Counted from the stretch's first letter, positions 55,987-64,000 are shown. The stretch is DNA of 64,000 nucleotides from Mobilisporobacter senegalensis (GCF_003752155.1 NZ_RJVG01000009.1:1-64000); one strand, 5' to 3'. The notes: generated from the sequence alone by a model not told the origin. Numbers and translations: made by a program.

Positions 55987-56174
55987 TTTCCAGAGTTTCA
56001 TTTTTCTCTATAATTCAACTGTTTTTCCGTTGCAATAGGACTATGATTCCACATGGCTCGAGTTGATTGAATTGATGTCAATTGAGCCTATTCGTTTAAG
56101 GTAGCAATATTGATTTTTTAATCTTACACCTTCCTGTTGCTATCGTTTTCTGAGTGCTTAACATCTGTTATTAT

Positions 56175-56882
56175 CTATTTTAAATGAAAGATACCTCCAT
56201 TCCCAAATTCAAACTTTCCTATTGTTCCTATCTCGAAATGTTTCTTTGCAATACCTAAATCAATCAGATCCATTGAATAGTCATCCGCAATTTGAGCGCT
56301 TAAGATATTGTTCTCATACTTAAACATTACTTTTTGTGTGTTTTTAGCACTTGGAGCAAGTAGTACAGCTTTCATTCCGTTTTGCACCCATTGAGGCAAA
56401 GGCTGATCGCTTATGATTCGTTCTTCCATACTCTTTACTTTTCTATGTGTAGCCGACCGCACCATTTTTTCTGTTAGTGAGGGGGCCGCCACTTTACCTG
56501 CTACTACAACACAAGCCAGTTCCTCGCCACTATCAATAGATATTTCATCCTTATCGAAGGTGCCTCCAACCCAACATGTTCCCAGGCCTAAATCAGTTAT
56601 GGCAAGAACCAAATCTTCTCCGTAATATCCGATCTTTTCCTTCAAATCTTTATCATCTTTCTTGCCTTTCATCAATATAAGAGAACGTACATTGGTAAAT
56701 AACCCATAACTTTTTCTTAACTTCCCAAAAGCACCGCTTCCATCCTCCAGAAATTCCATTGCTAAACCGGATGCTTCATTTAATTGATTAATGAGAGAAA
56801 TAATATTTTCTTTTTCCCAATCTGTAATCGGTTCCTTTTCAAACTTTCTCCGTGAAACTCTATTTTCTATTGCACTGCCCAT
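56175..56882 (-). CDS. Nitroreductase-family protein (TM1586 type)
   Basis: I start at MGSAIENRVSRRKFEKEPIT (56882), behind GGAGGTAATTTT. The 235-residue protein has the R-S-R-R-K-F opening of the flavin fold, then GYYGEDLVLAITDLGLGTCW and VGGTFDK, with the C-terminal duplicated half KAVLLAPSAKNTQKVMFKY. This matches PF14512-like FMN proteins with two fused half-domains. Its substrate is unknown. It follows a ferredoxin-like gene by 46 nt. Confidence 0.8.
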   Translation of the reverse strand: MGSAIENRVSRRKFEKEPITDWEKENIISLINQLNEASGLAMEFLEDGSGAFGKLRKSYGLFTNVRSLILMKGKKDDKDLKEKIGYYGEDLVLAITDLGLGTCWVGGTFDKDEISIDSGEELACVVVAGKVAAPSLTEKMVRSATHRKVKSMEERIISDQPLPQWVQNGMKAVLLAPSAKNTQKVMFKYENNILSAQIADDYSMDLIDLGIAKKHFEIGTIGKFEFGNGGIFHLK

Positions 56883-56928
56883 AAAATTACCTCCAATTAT
56901 TCGTATATATTTGCCTTTATATTTGCTT

Positions 56929-57285
56929 TTATCTCCATTCAATCTCAGCTTTCCTTCTGGGAACCGTCCGCATATATTTAACATCGGGATATCCTATTGC
57001 AAGGCAGGTTACCACATTTTCTTTTTTGGCAAGACCAAGCTTTTTTCTGATCCTTTTAATACCGAAGATATTTTTATCATATGTTTTGACTTCATCCATA
57101 TCATACCCGCTCATAGTAAAAGCATCTTTTGGACATATAGCAACGCAATGACCGCATTCAAGGCATTTTTCAGCCAGCATTGTGACTTTCCCGTTTTGCA
57201 GTACAAGCACATGGTGAGGACAGTCTTTACAACATAGCCCACATCCAATACATTTTTCTATATCAATTTTTACAGTACTATTCAT
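56929..57285 (-). CDS. Collapsed ferredoxin-nitroreductase: two 4Fe-4S clusters plus C-terminal tail
   Basis: In this 118-residue protein residues 1-60 have two complete clusters (C12-C15-C18-C22 and C41-C44-C47-C51, each ending CP). Residues 72-118 read KLGLAKKENVVTCLAIGYPD and VKYMRTVPRRKAEIEW, which is the very C-terminus of ferredoxin-nitroreductases (pattern VIGYPDVKYxRTVPRKxAEVxW). In full-length relatives about 150 residues of flavin domain lie between. The joint is in frame. An in-frame deletion has turned a fused ferredoxin-nitroreductase into a mini-ferredoxin; whether it still works is open. It sits directly before a nitroreductase gene. Confidence 0.7.
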   Translation of the reverse strand: MNSTVKIDIEKCIGCGLCCKDCPHHVLVLQNGKVTMLAEKCLECGHCVAICPKDAFTMSGYDMDEVKTYDKNIFGIKRIRKKLGLAKKENVVTCLAIGYPDVKYMRTVPRRKAEIEWR

Positions 57286-57393
57286 TACTCACACCTCAAC
57301 ATTCTCATTCACATGGTTCATTTCATCACCTTCTTTAAAATGGTAACTTTTGCACCAATCTTTGCGTCCACTCCTGAAAAATCATTTTTAGTT

Positions 57394-57732
57394 TCACACA
57401 TAAAATTCTTTAATCAAATGTTCAATATCTAAAACCAGTTTTTTTAATATATTTAATTTTGTAGAAACATTAATATAATAGTAGTTTTTAGCTCCTTCTT
57501 TTCTCATTCTTACAATTCCTATGTCCTTCAATATTTTCAATTGATGTGATACAGCAGGTCGCGAAAGGTGTGTTTTTGCCGTGATTTCTCCAACACGCAT
57601 TCCGCTTTTGCAATCGGACTCCATTAAAACTAGAAGTATGATCTGGCGCGTTTCATCTCCAATTGCTGTCAAAGTCGATTGTGCATTCTTAAAATCTTCT
57701 TGTATCATCTTAATTTGTTCTTTTTTATCCAT
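57394..57732 (-). CDS. ArsR-family transcriptional regulator
   Basis: Start at MDKKEQIKMI (57732), at good distance from AAGGTGAG; the ATG at 57741 overlaps it. The 112-residue protein has a winged helix: LTAIGDETRQIILLVLMESD, VGEITAKTHLSRPAVSHQLK and a wing with MRKEGAKNYYYI. No Cys metal site in the recognition helix (the ELCVCDL type) is seen, so it may sense something other than metals. It precedes the ferredoxin-like gene on the same strand (about 110 nt). Confidence 0.85.
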   Translation of the reverse strand: MDKKEQIKMIQEDFKNAQSTLTAIGDETRQIILLVLMESDCKSGMRVGEITAKTHLSRPAVSHQLKILKDIGIVRMRKEGAKNYYYINVSTKLNILKKLVLDIEHLIKEFYV

Positions 57733-57872
57733 AATCGTCATCTCACCTTGTCTGTTCTTTGGTTCGCACTAATAAACCACTACGTTTATAATACTCTTGA
57801 AAAAGAATAAATACAACATTGAGAAAGCAGAACGAGACGAACTTTTTTCTTCTGCTTAAATAAATATAGAAA

Positions 57873-57917
57873 AACAGCCCACAAATCTTGATACTTCATC
57901 AAGTCATGTGAGCTGTT
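57873..57917 (-). terminator. Intrinsic terminator of the GH16 gene
   Basis: AACAGC-CACA-TTGAT pairs with ATCAA-TGTG-GCTGTT around a short loop; on the minus strand TTTTTC follows. It begins 15 nt past the GH16 stop. Confidence 0.7.
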
Positions 57918-57932
57918 AATGTATCTGTTAGA

Positions 57933-59183
57933 TTATTGAACTCTTGTCAGATACCATTTCTGAGCATCCGTACCATTATCGTTCCATTGCTGTACTTTTG
58001 CACCGTCTGCTGTTGAGGAATGATCCACGTCCATTGCTAAACCTGTGGCTTTTGATATCAGCTTGTAATAGCCGTTTCCTACATCTACAATCCTCCATCT
58101 TTGCGCATCATTTCCATTATCATAGCACTGTTGAAGCTGCAACCCTACGGTAGCTGCTCCGTATGGGACATCAAGACATTTTCCACTGTGGACGGCAGTT
58201 AATTTATAGTACCCGTCTCCCATATCGTCAATGCGGAACCTCTGGTTACTCGCACTGTAATTGGTCCATTGCTGTATCTTTGCTCCATCGTTATAGGAAA
58301 CATCCGCCACGTCCAGCACCTTCCCGCTGCACTTAGCTGCCAGAGTATAGATTCCGCCGCTTACAATCGAAGGTGATGAAGACTGTCCTTGGTATACCCT
58401 CACATAATCCACAAGCATCTGTGATGGGAATGGTGTCGAGCTGTTCGGACTTCCCGGCCAATTTCCTCCTACTGCAAGATTTAACAGAATGAAAAATGGC
58501 TTTTGGAATTCTTCTGTTCCGCCGGCATTATTCTGAATATAAAATTCATTAAACAGTGTTCCGTCCACATACCACCTAATATAGCTGGAGTCCCATTCTA
58601 TGGAATATGTGTGATACTGTGAGAAATCAAGAGTTCCTGATATCTGCCCGTAATCCGCCTGCCCATTGGAATCCCAGTGTACGGTTCCGTTAACGTAAGG
58701 ATTACTGTTGACCCGTTCCATAATATCAATTTCACCGCATTTCGGCCAACCTACCGATGTAATATTAGAGCCTAACATCCAGAAGGCAGGCCAGAGTCCC
58801 TGTCCGGTAGGAAGCTTAATCCTTGCTTCTACCTTACCATAAGTAAAACTGTAATGACCCTGGGTTTTGATTCTTGCGGAAGTATAATTCATTCCCCCAT
58901 AAGATTCTTTCCGGGCAGTGATAACAAGGTTTCCGCCGGATACGGAAAGATTTTCACTCCGGTTGGTGTAGTATTGTAACTCGTTATTACCCCATCCAGA
59001 GGCTCCTGTCCCTGTTTCTGCCGTCCAATTGGACGTATTTAAAGTGCTTCCGTTAAACTCGTCGCTCCAAACCAATGACCAGTTGGTCGCAGCTTTCGCA
59101 TTATGGGCATTTACGGAAGGGAGCATTGAAATAACAAGAGCAAACGCCACCAGTATACTCAATACTTTCTTTTTTTTGAACAT
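57933..59183 (-). CDS. Secreted GH16 beta-glucanase with ricin-type lectin domain
   Basis: This 416-residue protein has a signal peptide (to about residue 33, AKA). A GH16 catalytic domain (34-270) has WSLVWSDEFNGSTLNTSNW, GKVEARIKLPTGQGLWPAFW and the catalytic GEIDIMERV (E-x-D-x-x-E). A ricin B-like / CBM13 domain (about 275-416) has three repeats with Q-W (KIQQWTNY, QLQQCYDNGNDAQRW, KVQQWNDNGTDAQKW). It should cut beta-1,3 or mixed-linkage glucans such as laminarin or lichenan outside the cell. Confidence 0.93.
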   Translation of the reverse strand: MFKKKKVLSILVAFALVISMLPSVNAHNAKAATNWSLVWSDEFNGSTLNTSNWTAETGTGASGWGNNELQYYTNRSENLSVSGGNLVITARKESYGGMNYTSARIKTQGHYSFTYGKVEARIKLPTGQGLWPAFWMLGSNITSVGWPKCGEIDIMERVNSNPYVNGTVHWDSNGQADYGQISGTLDFSQYHTYSIEWDSSYIRWYVDGTLFNEFYIQNNAGGTEEFQKPFFILLNLAVGGNWPGSPNSSTPFPSQMLVDYVRVYQGQSSSPSIVSGGIYTLAAKCSGKVLDVADVSYNDGAKIQQWTNYSASNQRFRIDDMGDGYYKLTAVHSGKCLDVPYGAATVGLQLQQCYDNGNDAQRWRIVDVGNGYYKLISKATGLAMDVDHSSTADGAKVQQWNDNGTDAQKWYLTRVQ

Positions 59184-59306
59184 AAATGTTATCTCCTTTC
59201 ATTTTATTCATTTCTCTTCGTATCCCATGTAACTCTTCCATAATATCTGCTAATTCTTCAGGTATTTCATCCCTGACCAGCTCATTATGTTTTTTCCCTC
59301 TATATA

Positions 59307-59461
59307 TCATTTTATTTGTGAATCAGTGAATATATTCCAATTATTTTTCAGATAGTCGATATACTTAATATTCTCTTTTAGTGTAAGTTGATCTTCTGCT
59401 CGATCATCCTTTAGTTGATTTCGGATATACGCTTCTATTTTCTTTGCATTTTTTCCTGCGG
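59307..59461 (-). other. Coding-like tail in a second frame behind the nitroreductase-RidA chimera
   Basis: From about 59461 a minus frame reads AGKNAKKIEAYIRNQLKDDR and LKENIKYIDYLKNNWNIF to a TGA at 59307-59309. It overlaps the last 19 codons of the chimera in another frame and ends with ATGA overlapping a 69-codon ORF. It looks like the helical C-terminus of a third gene. I could not assign it. Confidence 0.3.
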
Positions 59462-59904
59462 GCAATCATTTCTATTTCAACCTGAGCACCTAGCGGTAAC
59501 GATGATACTCCAATGGTCGTACGTGCAGGATATGGAGTTGAAAATTGCCTGGAATAGACTTCAAGCATTGCGTTAAGGTTGTACATATCATTTAAAATAC
59601 TGTCAACATACTCAGAGCTGTAGATTGTATCTACTTTTTTTCGAGCCAAAATAATCACAAAATGGCTGGCTCCATCAAAACTATTAATTGTTCCCCATGA
59701 TATCGGCCTAAGCTTTTCTTTTAGATCTTCATCTTGCACCACCAGGAATTTCCATGGTTCAAATCCAAATGAACTAGGCGAAAGTCTACCTGTTTCTAAG
59801 ATTAAGTGAAAGTCCTCTTTAGAAATCACCTTTGATTTATCATACTTTTTACATGCATATCTAAAATTAAAGGCATCTATAATTGTTTGTTTTACATTCT
59901 CCAT
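59404..59904 (-). CDS. Chimeric ORF: nitroreductase N-terminus joined to RidA C-terminus
   Basis: In this 166-residue protein residues 1 to about 108 match the N-terminal half of NfsB-like nitroreductases: FNFRYACKKYDKSKVISKED, ETGRLSPSSFGFEPWKFLVV and GASHFVIILARKKV. Residues about 106-149 match the C-terminal half of RidA/YjgF: NLNAMLEVYSRQF, PARTTIGVSSLPLGAQVEIE. The RidA substrate Arg lies in this half. The tail (RRKKCKENRSVYPKSTKG) is foreign. The joint near 59575-59590 (DMYNL) fits both families. The missing halves argue for a deletion between two neighbouring genes; the product is probably inactive. Confidence 0.75.
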   Translation of the reverse strand: MENVKQTIIDAFNFRYACKKYDKSKVISKEDFHLILETGRLSPSSFGFEPWKFLVVQDEDLKEKLRPISWGTINSFDGASHFVIILARKKVDTIYSSEYVDSILNDMYNLNAMLEVYSRQFSTPYPARTTIGVSSLPLGAQVEIEMIARRKKCKENRSVYPKSTKG

Positions 59905-59962
59905 ATTTTAACTCCTTTCTTATATTACATAATTATTCAACAACATATACTATATCCATTTG

Positions 59963-60145
59963 TTACTTGTCCGTTAGCAATACTCCACCAACGCCAATGT
60001 TTTCAGGATCATTTTCTTTAATTAATACTACAAATGCTTGTTCTGGTACGTTCATAAGTTTTGCAGATATTTCTGTAAGTTCTTTTACAAGGTTTCTTTT
60101 TTGCCCTTCACTAAGCTTAGTTCCTTCTATACTAATTACCGGCAT
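59963..60145 (-). CDS. 4-Oxalocrotonate tautomerase-like protein
   Basis: This 60-residue protein begins MPVISIEGTKLSEGQKRNLV. Pro1 (after Met removal) is the catalytic base of the family. It continues ELTEISAKLMNVPEQAFVVL, IKENDPENIGVGG. It would catalyse keto-enol tautomerisation of a small dienol. It lies between two nitroreductase-like genes. Confidence 0.88.
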   Translation of the reverse strand: MPVISIEGTKLSEGQKRNLVKELTEISAKLMNVPEQAFVVLIKENDPENIGVGGVLLTDK

Positions 60146-60169
60146 CTATTTTATCTTCTTTATCTTTCA

Positions 60170-60730
60170 CTACTTAATAAAATTCACAGTGTTTTCACGT
60201 TTTACAGGTGCATTGCCGCGGTTTGTCCTGCTTTTACCAAGGGCTACTGCATAGTATGGTATATGATCCGCTGGTATTCCCAGTTGTCTCTTATATTCTT
60301 TACCTTTATCACTTGACAATAAATATGTAATATACCCCACCCAGCAAGAAGCAACTCCTAATGATTCTGCGGCTATCAACATATTTTGTGTAGCTGCCGC
60401 ACAATCCGTTTCTGGCATAAATCCATTAATGTCTCCGGACACTACTACGACTGTTGGTGCATCATAAAAAACATGAAATTTCTCATTATTAGCTAGTTGC
60501 TGTACAAATGCATCATCAATATTTTTTCCAACTTGTTTTGTCTCATTACTTAATTCATTCAGCAGTTCTTTATTTTGAACTACAGTAAAATGCCATGACT
60601 GTCGATTATGCCCACTCGGCGCACTTAGTCCCGCATCAATAATTATATCTAATTCTTCCGCTGGAATTTGCTCAGGTAAAAATACTCTTGTACTCCTTCT
60701 CTTCTTGATATTCATAATTGTTTCATTCAT
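60170..60730 (-). CDS. Nitroreductase family protein
   Basis: I start at MNETIMNIKKRRSTRVF (60730), behind AAGGAGGAAATTAAA. The 186-residue flavoprotein has the FMN-binding opening (KKRRSTRVFLPEQIP), AGLSAPSGHNRQSWHFTVVQ and a CAAATQNMLIAAESLGVASC, WVGY segment. It reduces nitro-compounds or quinones with NAD(P)H. The divergent HxlR gene probably regulates it. Confidence 0.9.
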   Translation of the reverse strand: MNETIMNIKKRRSTRVFLPEQIPAEELDIIIDAGLSAPSGHNRQSWHFTVVQNKELLNELSNETKQVGKNIDDAFVQQLANNEKFHVFYDAPTVVVVSGDINGFMPETDCAAATQNMLIAAESLGVASCWVGYITYLLSSDKGKEYKRQLGIPADHIPYYAVALGKSRTNRGNAPVKRENTVNFIK

Positions 60731-60939
60731 TTTAATTTCCTCCTTGATTATCATCTATTTACTGATTTGTTTAGGAACAGATAGCTTACACTTAGATTAT
60801 ACCCAATATCATTTAAACGAAAAGTACGCACTATATTGTTATATACTATTAAATATGATAGTATAAATCATAACCAATGAATCGGTACTCCTGTTCAAAT
60901 TGTTTCTTCCCTAATAAATTCTATTATTGAGGTGATATT

Positions 60940-61272
60940 GTGGAAATTAATCAAAAGGATTTAACTGAGATTTGCCCGGCAAAATATACTTTAGATATTT
61001 TGGGCGGCAAATGGAAAATACTGATATTGTGGCATCTTTTAAACGATGGAGTAAAAAGATACGGTGAAATAAAACGAGTTTTGCCAGGTATTACACACAA
61101 GATGTTAAGTAATCAATTAAAAGAGTTAGAAGCCGATGGTATTATTCATCGAGAGGAATATCATCAAATTCCTCCAAAAGTGGAATATTCTTTAACAGAG
61201 AGAGGTATGACTCTTAAAAATATTCTAAATGAAATTAGTAAATGGGGGAATATTAATAAGGGCTCTTATTGA
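60940..61272 (+). CDS. HxlR-family transcriptional regulator
   Basis: The start is GTG at 60940, behind GAGGTGATATT. The 110-residue winged helix has CPAKYTLDILGGKWKILILW, the single Cys common in redox-sensing HxlR proteins, and VLPGITHKMLSNQLKELEAD. It is head-to-head with the nitroreductase gene (about 210 nt), which suggests electrophile or redox control. Confidence 0.9.
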   Translation: MEINQKDLTEICPAKYTLDILGGKWKILILWHLLNDGVKRYGEIKRVLPGITHKMLSNQLKELEADGIIHREEYHQIPPKVEYSLTERGMTLKNILNEISKWGNINKGSY

Positions 61273-61324
61273 TGTTTATTGCAGCGTCCAATAATGTTCA
61301 AATCAATTATTTTTGCATTTTTTC

Positions 61325-61374
61325 AAACTAAGAAACCAGACTTTTCAATTCTGAAAAGTCTGGTTTCTTAGTTT
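61325..61374. terminator. Terminator with 23-bp perfect stem
   Basis: Two perfect 23-nt arms (AAACTAAGAAACC... and its complement) flank a 4-nt loop. It ends the HxlR transcript and may also work in the other direction. The rest of 61273-61612 shows no gene. Confidence 0.75.
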
Positions 61375-61612
61375 CTTCATGTCGAATGACCCTAAACATT
61401 TAATTGTAATTCTAGTAATTTGACCTCTGATAAGTCATGCATTAGGTCACACAACCACTACAACTTCTGAATACTTAGGTTGTTAAAGTTTTTCCATACA
61501 AAATTGCTGGCAATAAATAAATCAAACCAGTCGCCCCATTCTTAATTGATACTCTCTCCTTATATAAATTTTATATTTATAATCGAAAAAGGTGAGCATG
61601 GAATATCCTATG

Positions 61613-62131
61613 TTACGTATGGTTTAGACGATAATAGTAAGCATAAATGGAATCGGTTATCTGGATTACTTCCCCAAAATTTTTCATAAAAGATAGAGTA
61701 TCCTGCTTATCTTTTCCATCTTTATCGAAATATACAATCCCATATGATGTTCCATCTTCGTAATTATAAAAATAGTATACGATACTATCCTGCTTGTTAG
61801 TAATTGTTTCATAAGAAAATGATACGGTTTTAAATACTCTTCTAAAATCTTCTTTTACAGTTTCATCTTCATCCATGATAAGTGTTTCATAATCTAATGG
61901 TGTTTTATCTAAGCTAATTTTATCCTTATACTTTAACAGTATCTGTGATACTTGAGTAATCTGCTTTTTATTATCCTTAGCAAACACTTCTAATTCTGAC
62001 CATGACTTTTCTATCACTTCATCCTTCTCTATCATTATATCCTCTTCTTTCCGAATACCCTGTAAGATAAAAGGTATTGAAACAATACTAATCAGCACTA
62101 TTAAAGAGATTATAAACTTTTTCATAAACAT
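61613..62131 (-). CDS. Hypothetical exported protein
   Basis: This 172-residue protein has an N-terminal helix (MKKFIISLIVLISIVSIPFI) that may be a signal anchor. The rest is hydrophilic with alternating charge and ends in a VIQITDSIYAYYYRLN strand. No lipobox Cys is present. I recognise no family. It lies 29 nt after the zincin gene on the same strand. Confidence 0.7.
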   Translation of the reverse strand: MFMKKFIISLIVLISIVSIPFILQGIRKEEDIMIEKDEVIEKSWSELEVFAKDNKKQITQVSQILLKYKDKISLDKTPLDYETLIMDEDETVKEDFRRVFKTVSFSYETITNKQDSIVYYFYNYEDGTSYGIVYFDKDGKDKQDTLSFMKNFGEVIQITDSIYAYYYRLNHT

Positions 62132-62160
62132 ACTTATTACCCTCGGTCACATTCCTTATA

Positions 62161-64000
62161 TTACTTAAATACTTTGTTTTTACTATCCCATACATATAGT
62201 ACACTTGTATTTCCATTCAAGGTATACTTCTGAGGCTCTTTAATGACAGAAGATATAACTTGTTTGCTTCCTGCCGGAACAAAGTACTGCCACTTGTTTT
62301 CTTCAAATGCGATTAAGACCATCTCAATATCATTACTAATGGCTCTACCATTACACTTCATCATACCTTCCGCCCTTGGCAAATAAAAAGCACTGGTATT
62401 ATATCTGATTTCATTTTGACTAATTGGTTCATATCCATTATTAACACTCGCAGCACCATATAAATCTTTCAATCCAAATACATGGCCAAACTCATGGGCC
62501 GTTGTGCCTTCATAAGCAGCTATTGTGTATAGATTATTTTGATAATCAGTGCAATCACTATTTACTTTATTCTTATGCTTGCTGTTATTACAATAGCTTG
62601 TATACATCGTAATAATACGCTTGCAATTCGTTTTCCAATTAGTGCCGCTTTGATTACAAACGCCACAAACTCCATTTTTTACATTAACTTCAATTGTCTT
62701 TTCAAACCATCCTTTGGATGTTTGTTCCGTAATATTTACTGAAAAGTTAACCTTTAGTCCTTTATAGAAATCATAATCACCGCCATAATACACGCCATCC
62801 CAACGACTCCTGATACCATCCATTATAACATCTTTAAAGGTAAAATTACTGTCTAATCTGTTAATAATGCTATTGGACAGGTTCTCTAGTTCTGTCGAAC
62901 TATAGGTTGTTTGAAATGCAGAGACAGCCTCATCCGAAGCATCATCTTTGAACATAACCCTTACATGCAGCGTAACATTGTTATCATTTATTTCTAAATA
63001 AGATGGATAGCTGCTGCGGTTTGGACCTTTCGGATCTGTCAGCTTATAAAACAAAGTTTCTACAGTATCTTTATGCAATGGGTCTACACCTTGATAACGA
63101 GTATCCTTTCCATCCCATTTAAACTCATCTTTGTCTAAGATTCCATCTCCATCCCCATCCCTGCTGGTTGGATCCGACAATACTGGTAAAATCCGAATAT
63201 CGTCAAAGGCATTATTTAACGAAATACCTCTCGTTGTCATTGTATTTCCAAGCCTTGCAAATGCTGTTATCAAGTAGGGTTTTCTTAAACCATACCTTGA
63301 TATATACTCTGATAATGTAGGCAGGAGTACCCTCCCATCACTTGCTACCGTAACATATGGTTGGTTAACTTCTTGCCAATCGGTTAACGTATCATAATCT
63401 GTATCTATACCATTCTTTGTATCCAAATCACCTCGTAATGTGATAGATTTTAGCCCTGTAGAGGTTAGAATAGTAAAATTTTTGTTTGGAACATCCGGAA
63501 TAAATCCATATAAGAACTTTGTAATATCATCCGTAAAATCTTCAAAATCATATACTAAAATCCCATTAGTGGCGGTAGCCATATTCCAATACAAAGAGCC
63601 AACCTGTGTTCTTGGCTCCACTACACAAGTGTAGATATTCGCATCCGCCAACTTTTGCGGAAACAGCATGGAATAAGAGTTAATATAAGCATCTCCAATG
63701 ACTACTGCAACCCTAGACGAGTTTGTTTGAAATGGTACATCATTTAATAGTGTATCAAACTGTTCATTTAAATAGGGTACTTTCGGTTGATTGTTTAACA
63801 TTTTATCAATCATGGAATTTAATTGCCATTCATTGGTTGCATATTCTTGTCCGAACATCGTTTTTAATTTATTACCATCCGGATCAATAATATAGATACG
63901 TACACTTTTTGATTCATAGAATGCTCGTTTGCCAATCTCATTGATATTATATTTTATATTACTAAAATCTCCGCTTGTTAACCCTTGCACAGCCGTATTA
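62161..64000 (-). CDS. Secreted VWA/TSP3/zincin-like metalloprotease, partial
   Basis: The frame is open past the window edge, so the true N-terminus is missing; the GTG at 63990 is not a convincing start. Visible parts in order are a VWA-like segment (RVAVVIGDAY, NIYTCVVEPRTQVGSLYWNM), two calcium-binding TSP3/EF-like repeats (DTDYDTLTDWQEVN and DGDGDGILDKDEFKW), a beta-rich domain, and a zincin domain with TTAHEFGHVFGLKDLYGAA at about residue 497 of the visible part (HExxHxxGxxD zinc site). It is probably a large exported protease or surface protein. Confidence 0.82.
   Translation of the reverse strand, partial: NTAVQGLTSGDFSNIKYNINEIGKRAFYESKSVRIYIIDPDGNKLKTMFGQEYATNEWQLNSMIDKMLNNQPKVPYLNEQFDTLLNDVPFQTNSSRVAVVIGDAYINSYSMLFPQKLADANIYTCVVEPRTQVGSLYWNMATATNGILVYDFEDFTDDITKFLYGFIPDVPNKNFTILTSTGLKSITLRGDLDTKNGIDTDYDTLTDWQEVNQPYVTVASDGRVLLPTLSEYISRYGLRKPYLITAFARLGNTMTTRGISLNNAFDDIRILPVLSDPTSRDGDGDGILDKDEFKWDGKDTRYQGVDPLHKDTVETLFYKLTDPKGPNRSSYPSYLEINDNNVTLHVRVMFKDDASDEAVSAFQTTYSSTELENLSNSIINRLDSNFTFKDVIMDGIRSRWDGVYYGGDYDFYKGLKVNFSVNITEQTSKGWFEKTIEVNVKNGVCGVCNQSGTNWKTNCKRIITMYTSYCNNSKHKNKVNSDCTDYQNNLYTIAAYEGTTAHEFGHVFGLKDLYGAASVNNGYEPISQNEIRYNTSAFYLPRAEGMMKCNGRAISNDIEMVLIAFEENKWQYFVPAGSKQVISSVIKEPQKYTLNGNTSVLYVWDSKNKVFK

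Noticed and set aside
59101-59310. 69-codon minus ORF overlapping the GH16 start
   Set aside because: Overlaps the signal peptide of GH16 in another frame and has no known domain; kept only as a finding.
1-64000. CRISPR array, tRNA, rRNA, intact IS or integrase
   Set aside because: Looked for regularly spaced repeats, cloverleaf-like ends and transposase motifs (DDE, Tyr recombinase); none was convincing.

Overview
The window is AT-rich DNA from a low-GC Firmicute. Gene content points to an anaerobic or facultative clostridium of Lachnospiraceae type (inference). The support is strong AGGAGG ribosome sites, GTG and TTG starts, DrrAB- and Bce-like ABC modules, a PocR-AraC regulator, PadR-DUF1048 pairs, a cysteine-rich KTR protein and clostridial flavo-enzymes. 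I saw no rRNA, tRNA, CRISPR array or intact insertion sequence.

Left part (1-15.4 kb): a secreted Ig-like protein; a Gfo/Idh dehydrogenase abutting a truncated UPF0303 gene; a GNAT enzyme whose homologous N-terminus starts at a non-AUG codon; a response regulator, histidine kinase and TolB-like lipoprotein; an AbrB-glycosyltransferase pair; an FAD oxidoreductase divergent from a PocR-AraC regulator; a peptidoglycan-binding protein; a Crp/Fnr regulator divergent from a DMT transporter; and an AEC transporter.

Middle part (15.4-40 kb): a bacterial NHEJ pair (LigD with PE, ligase and polymerase domains, plus Ku); a nearly 200-nt imperfect palindrome; DUF4256 and HelD; a gene graveyard (DUF454, catalase and DUF4491 remnants); an ABC-2 exporter; a NERD-PnuC-NadR set; VanZ; an MFS transporter broken by an internal deletion; MATE; a GNAT; a collapsed histidine kinase; and a metal block. 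The metal block holds a CsoR-type repressor with three matching operators, a P1B ATPase, a translationally coupled small membrane protein, and MntP behind a yybP-ykoY (Mn2+) riboswitch. A large PEP/pyruvate-binding protein with a RecA/KaiC-like N-terminus follows.

Right part (40-64 kb): a region with mobile-element traces (relaxase remnant, TetR-ABC exporter, decayed alpha/beta hydrolase, two KTR copies of which one is broken, a DrrAB exporter with a duplicated permease tail, PadR-DUF1048-DUF1048). Then come a DUF4309-GH3 fusion, a lipoprotein, a Bce-like FtsX ABC transporter with a two-component system, a nitroreductase/ferredoxin/tautomerase cluster with ArsR and HxlR regulators, a GH16 glucanase with a ricin-type domain, and a secreted VWA/TSP3/zincin protein cut by the window edge.

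The most striking property is the number of genes damaged by internal deletions that leave short chimeric or collapsed ORFs: MFS, ferredoxin-nitroreductase, nitroreductase-RidA, UPF0303, a Fe-S protein, a histidine kinase and a hydrolase. In the MFS case the junction sequence fits both sides, as expected for recombination between short direct repeats.
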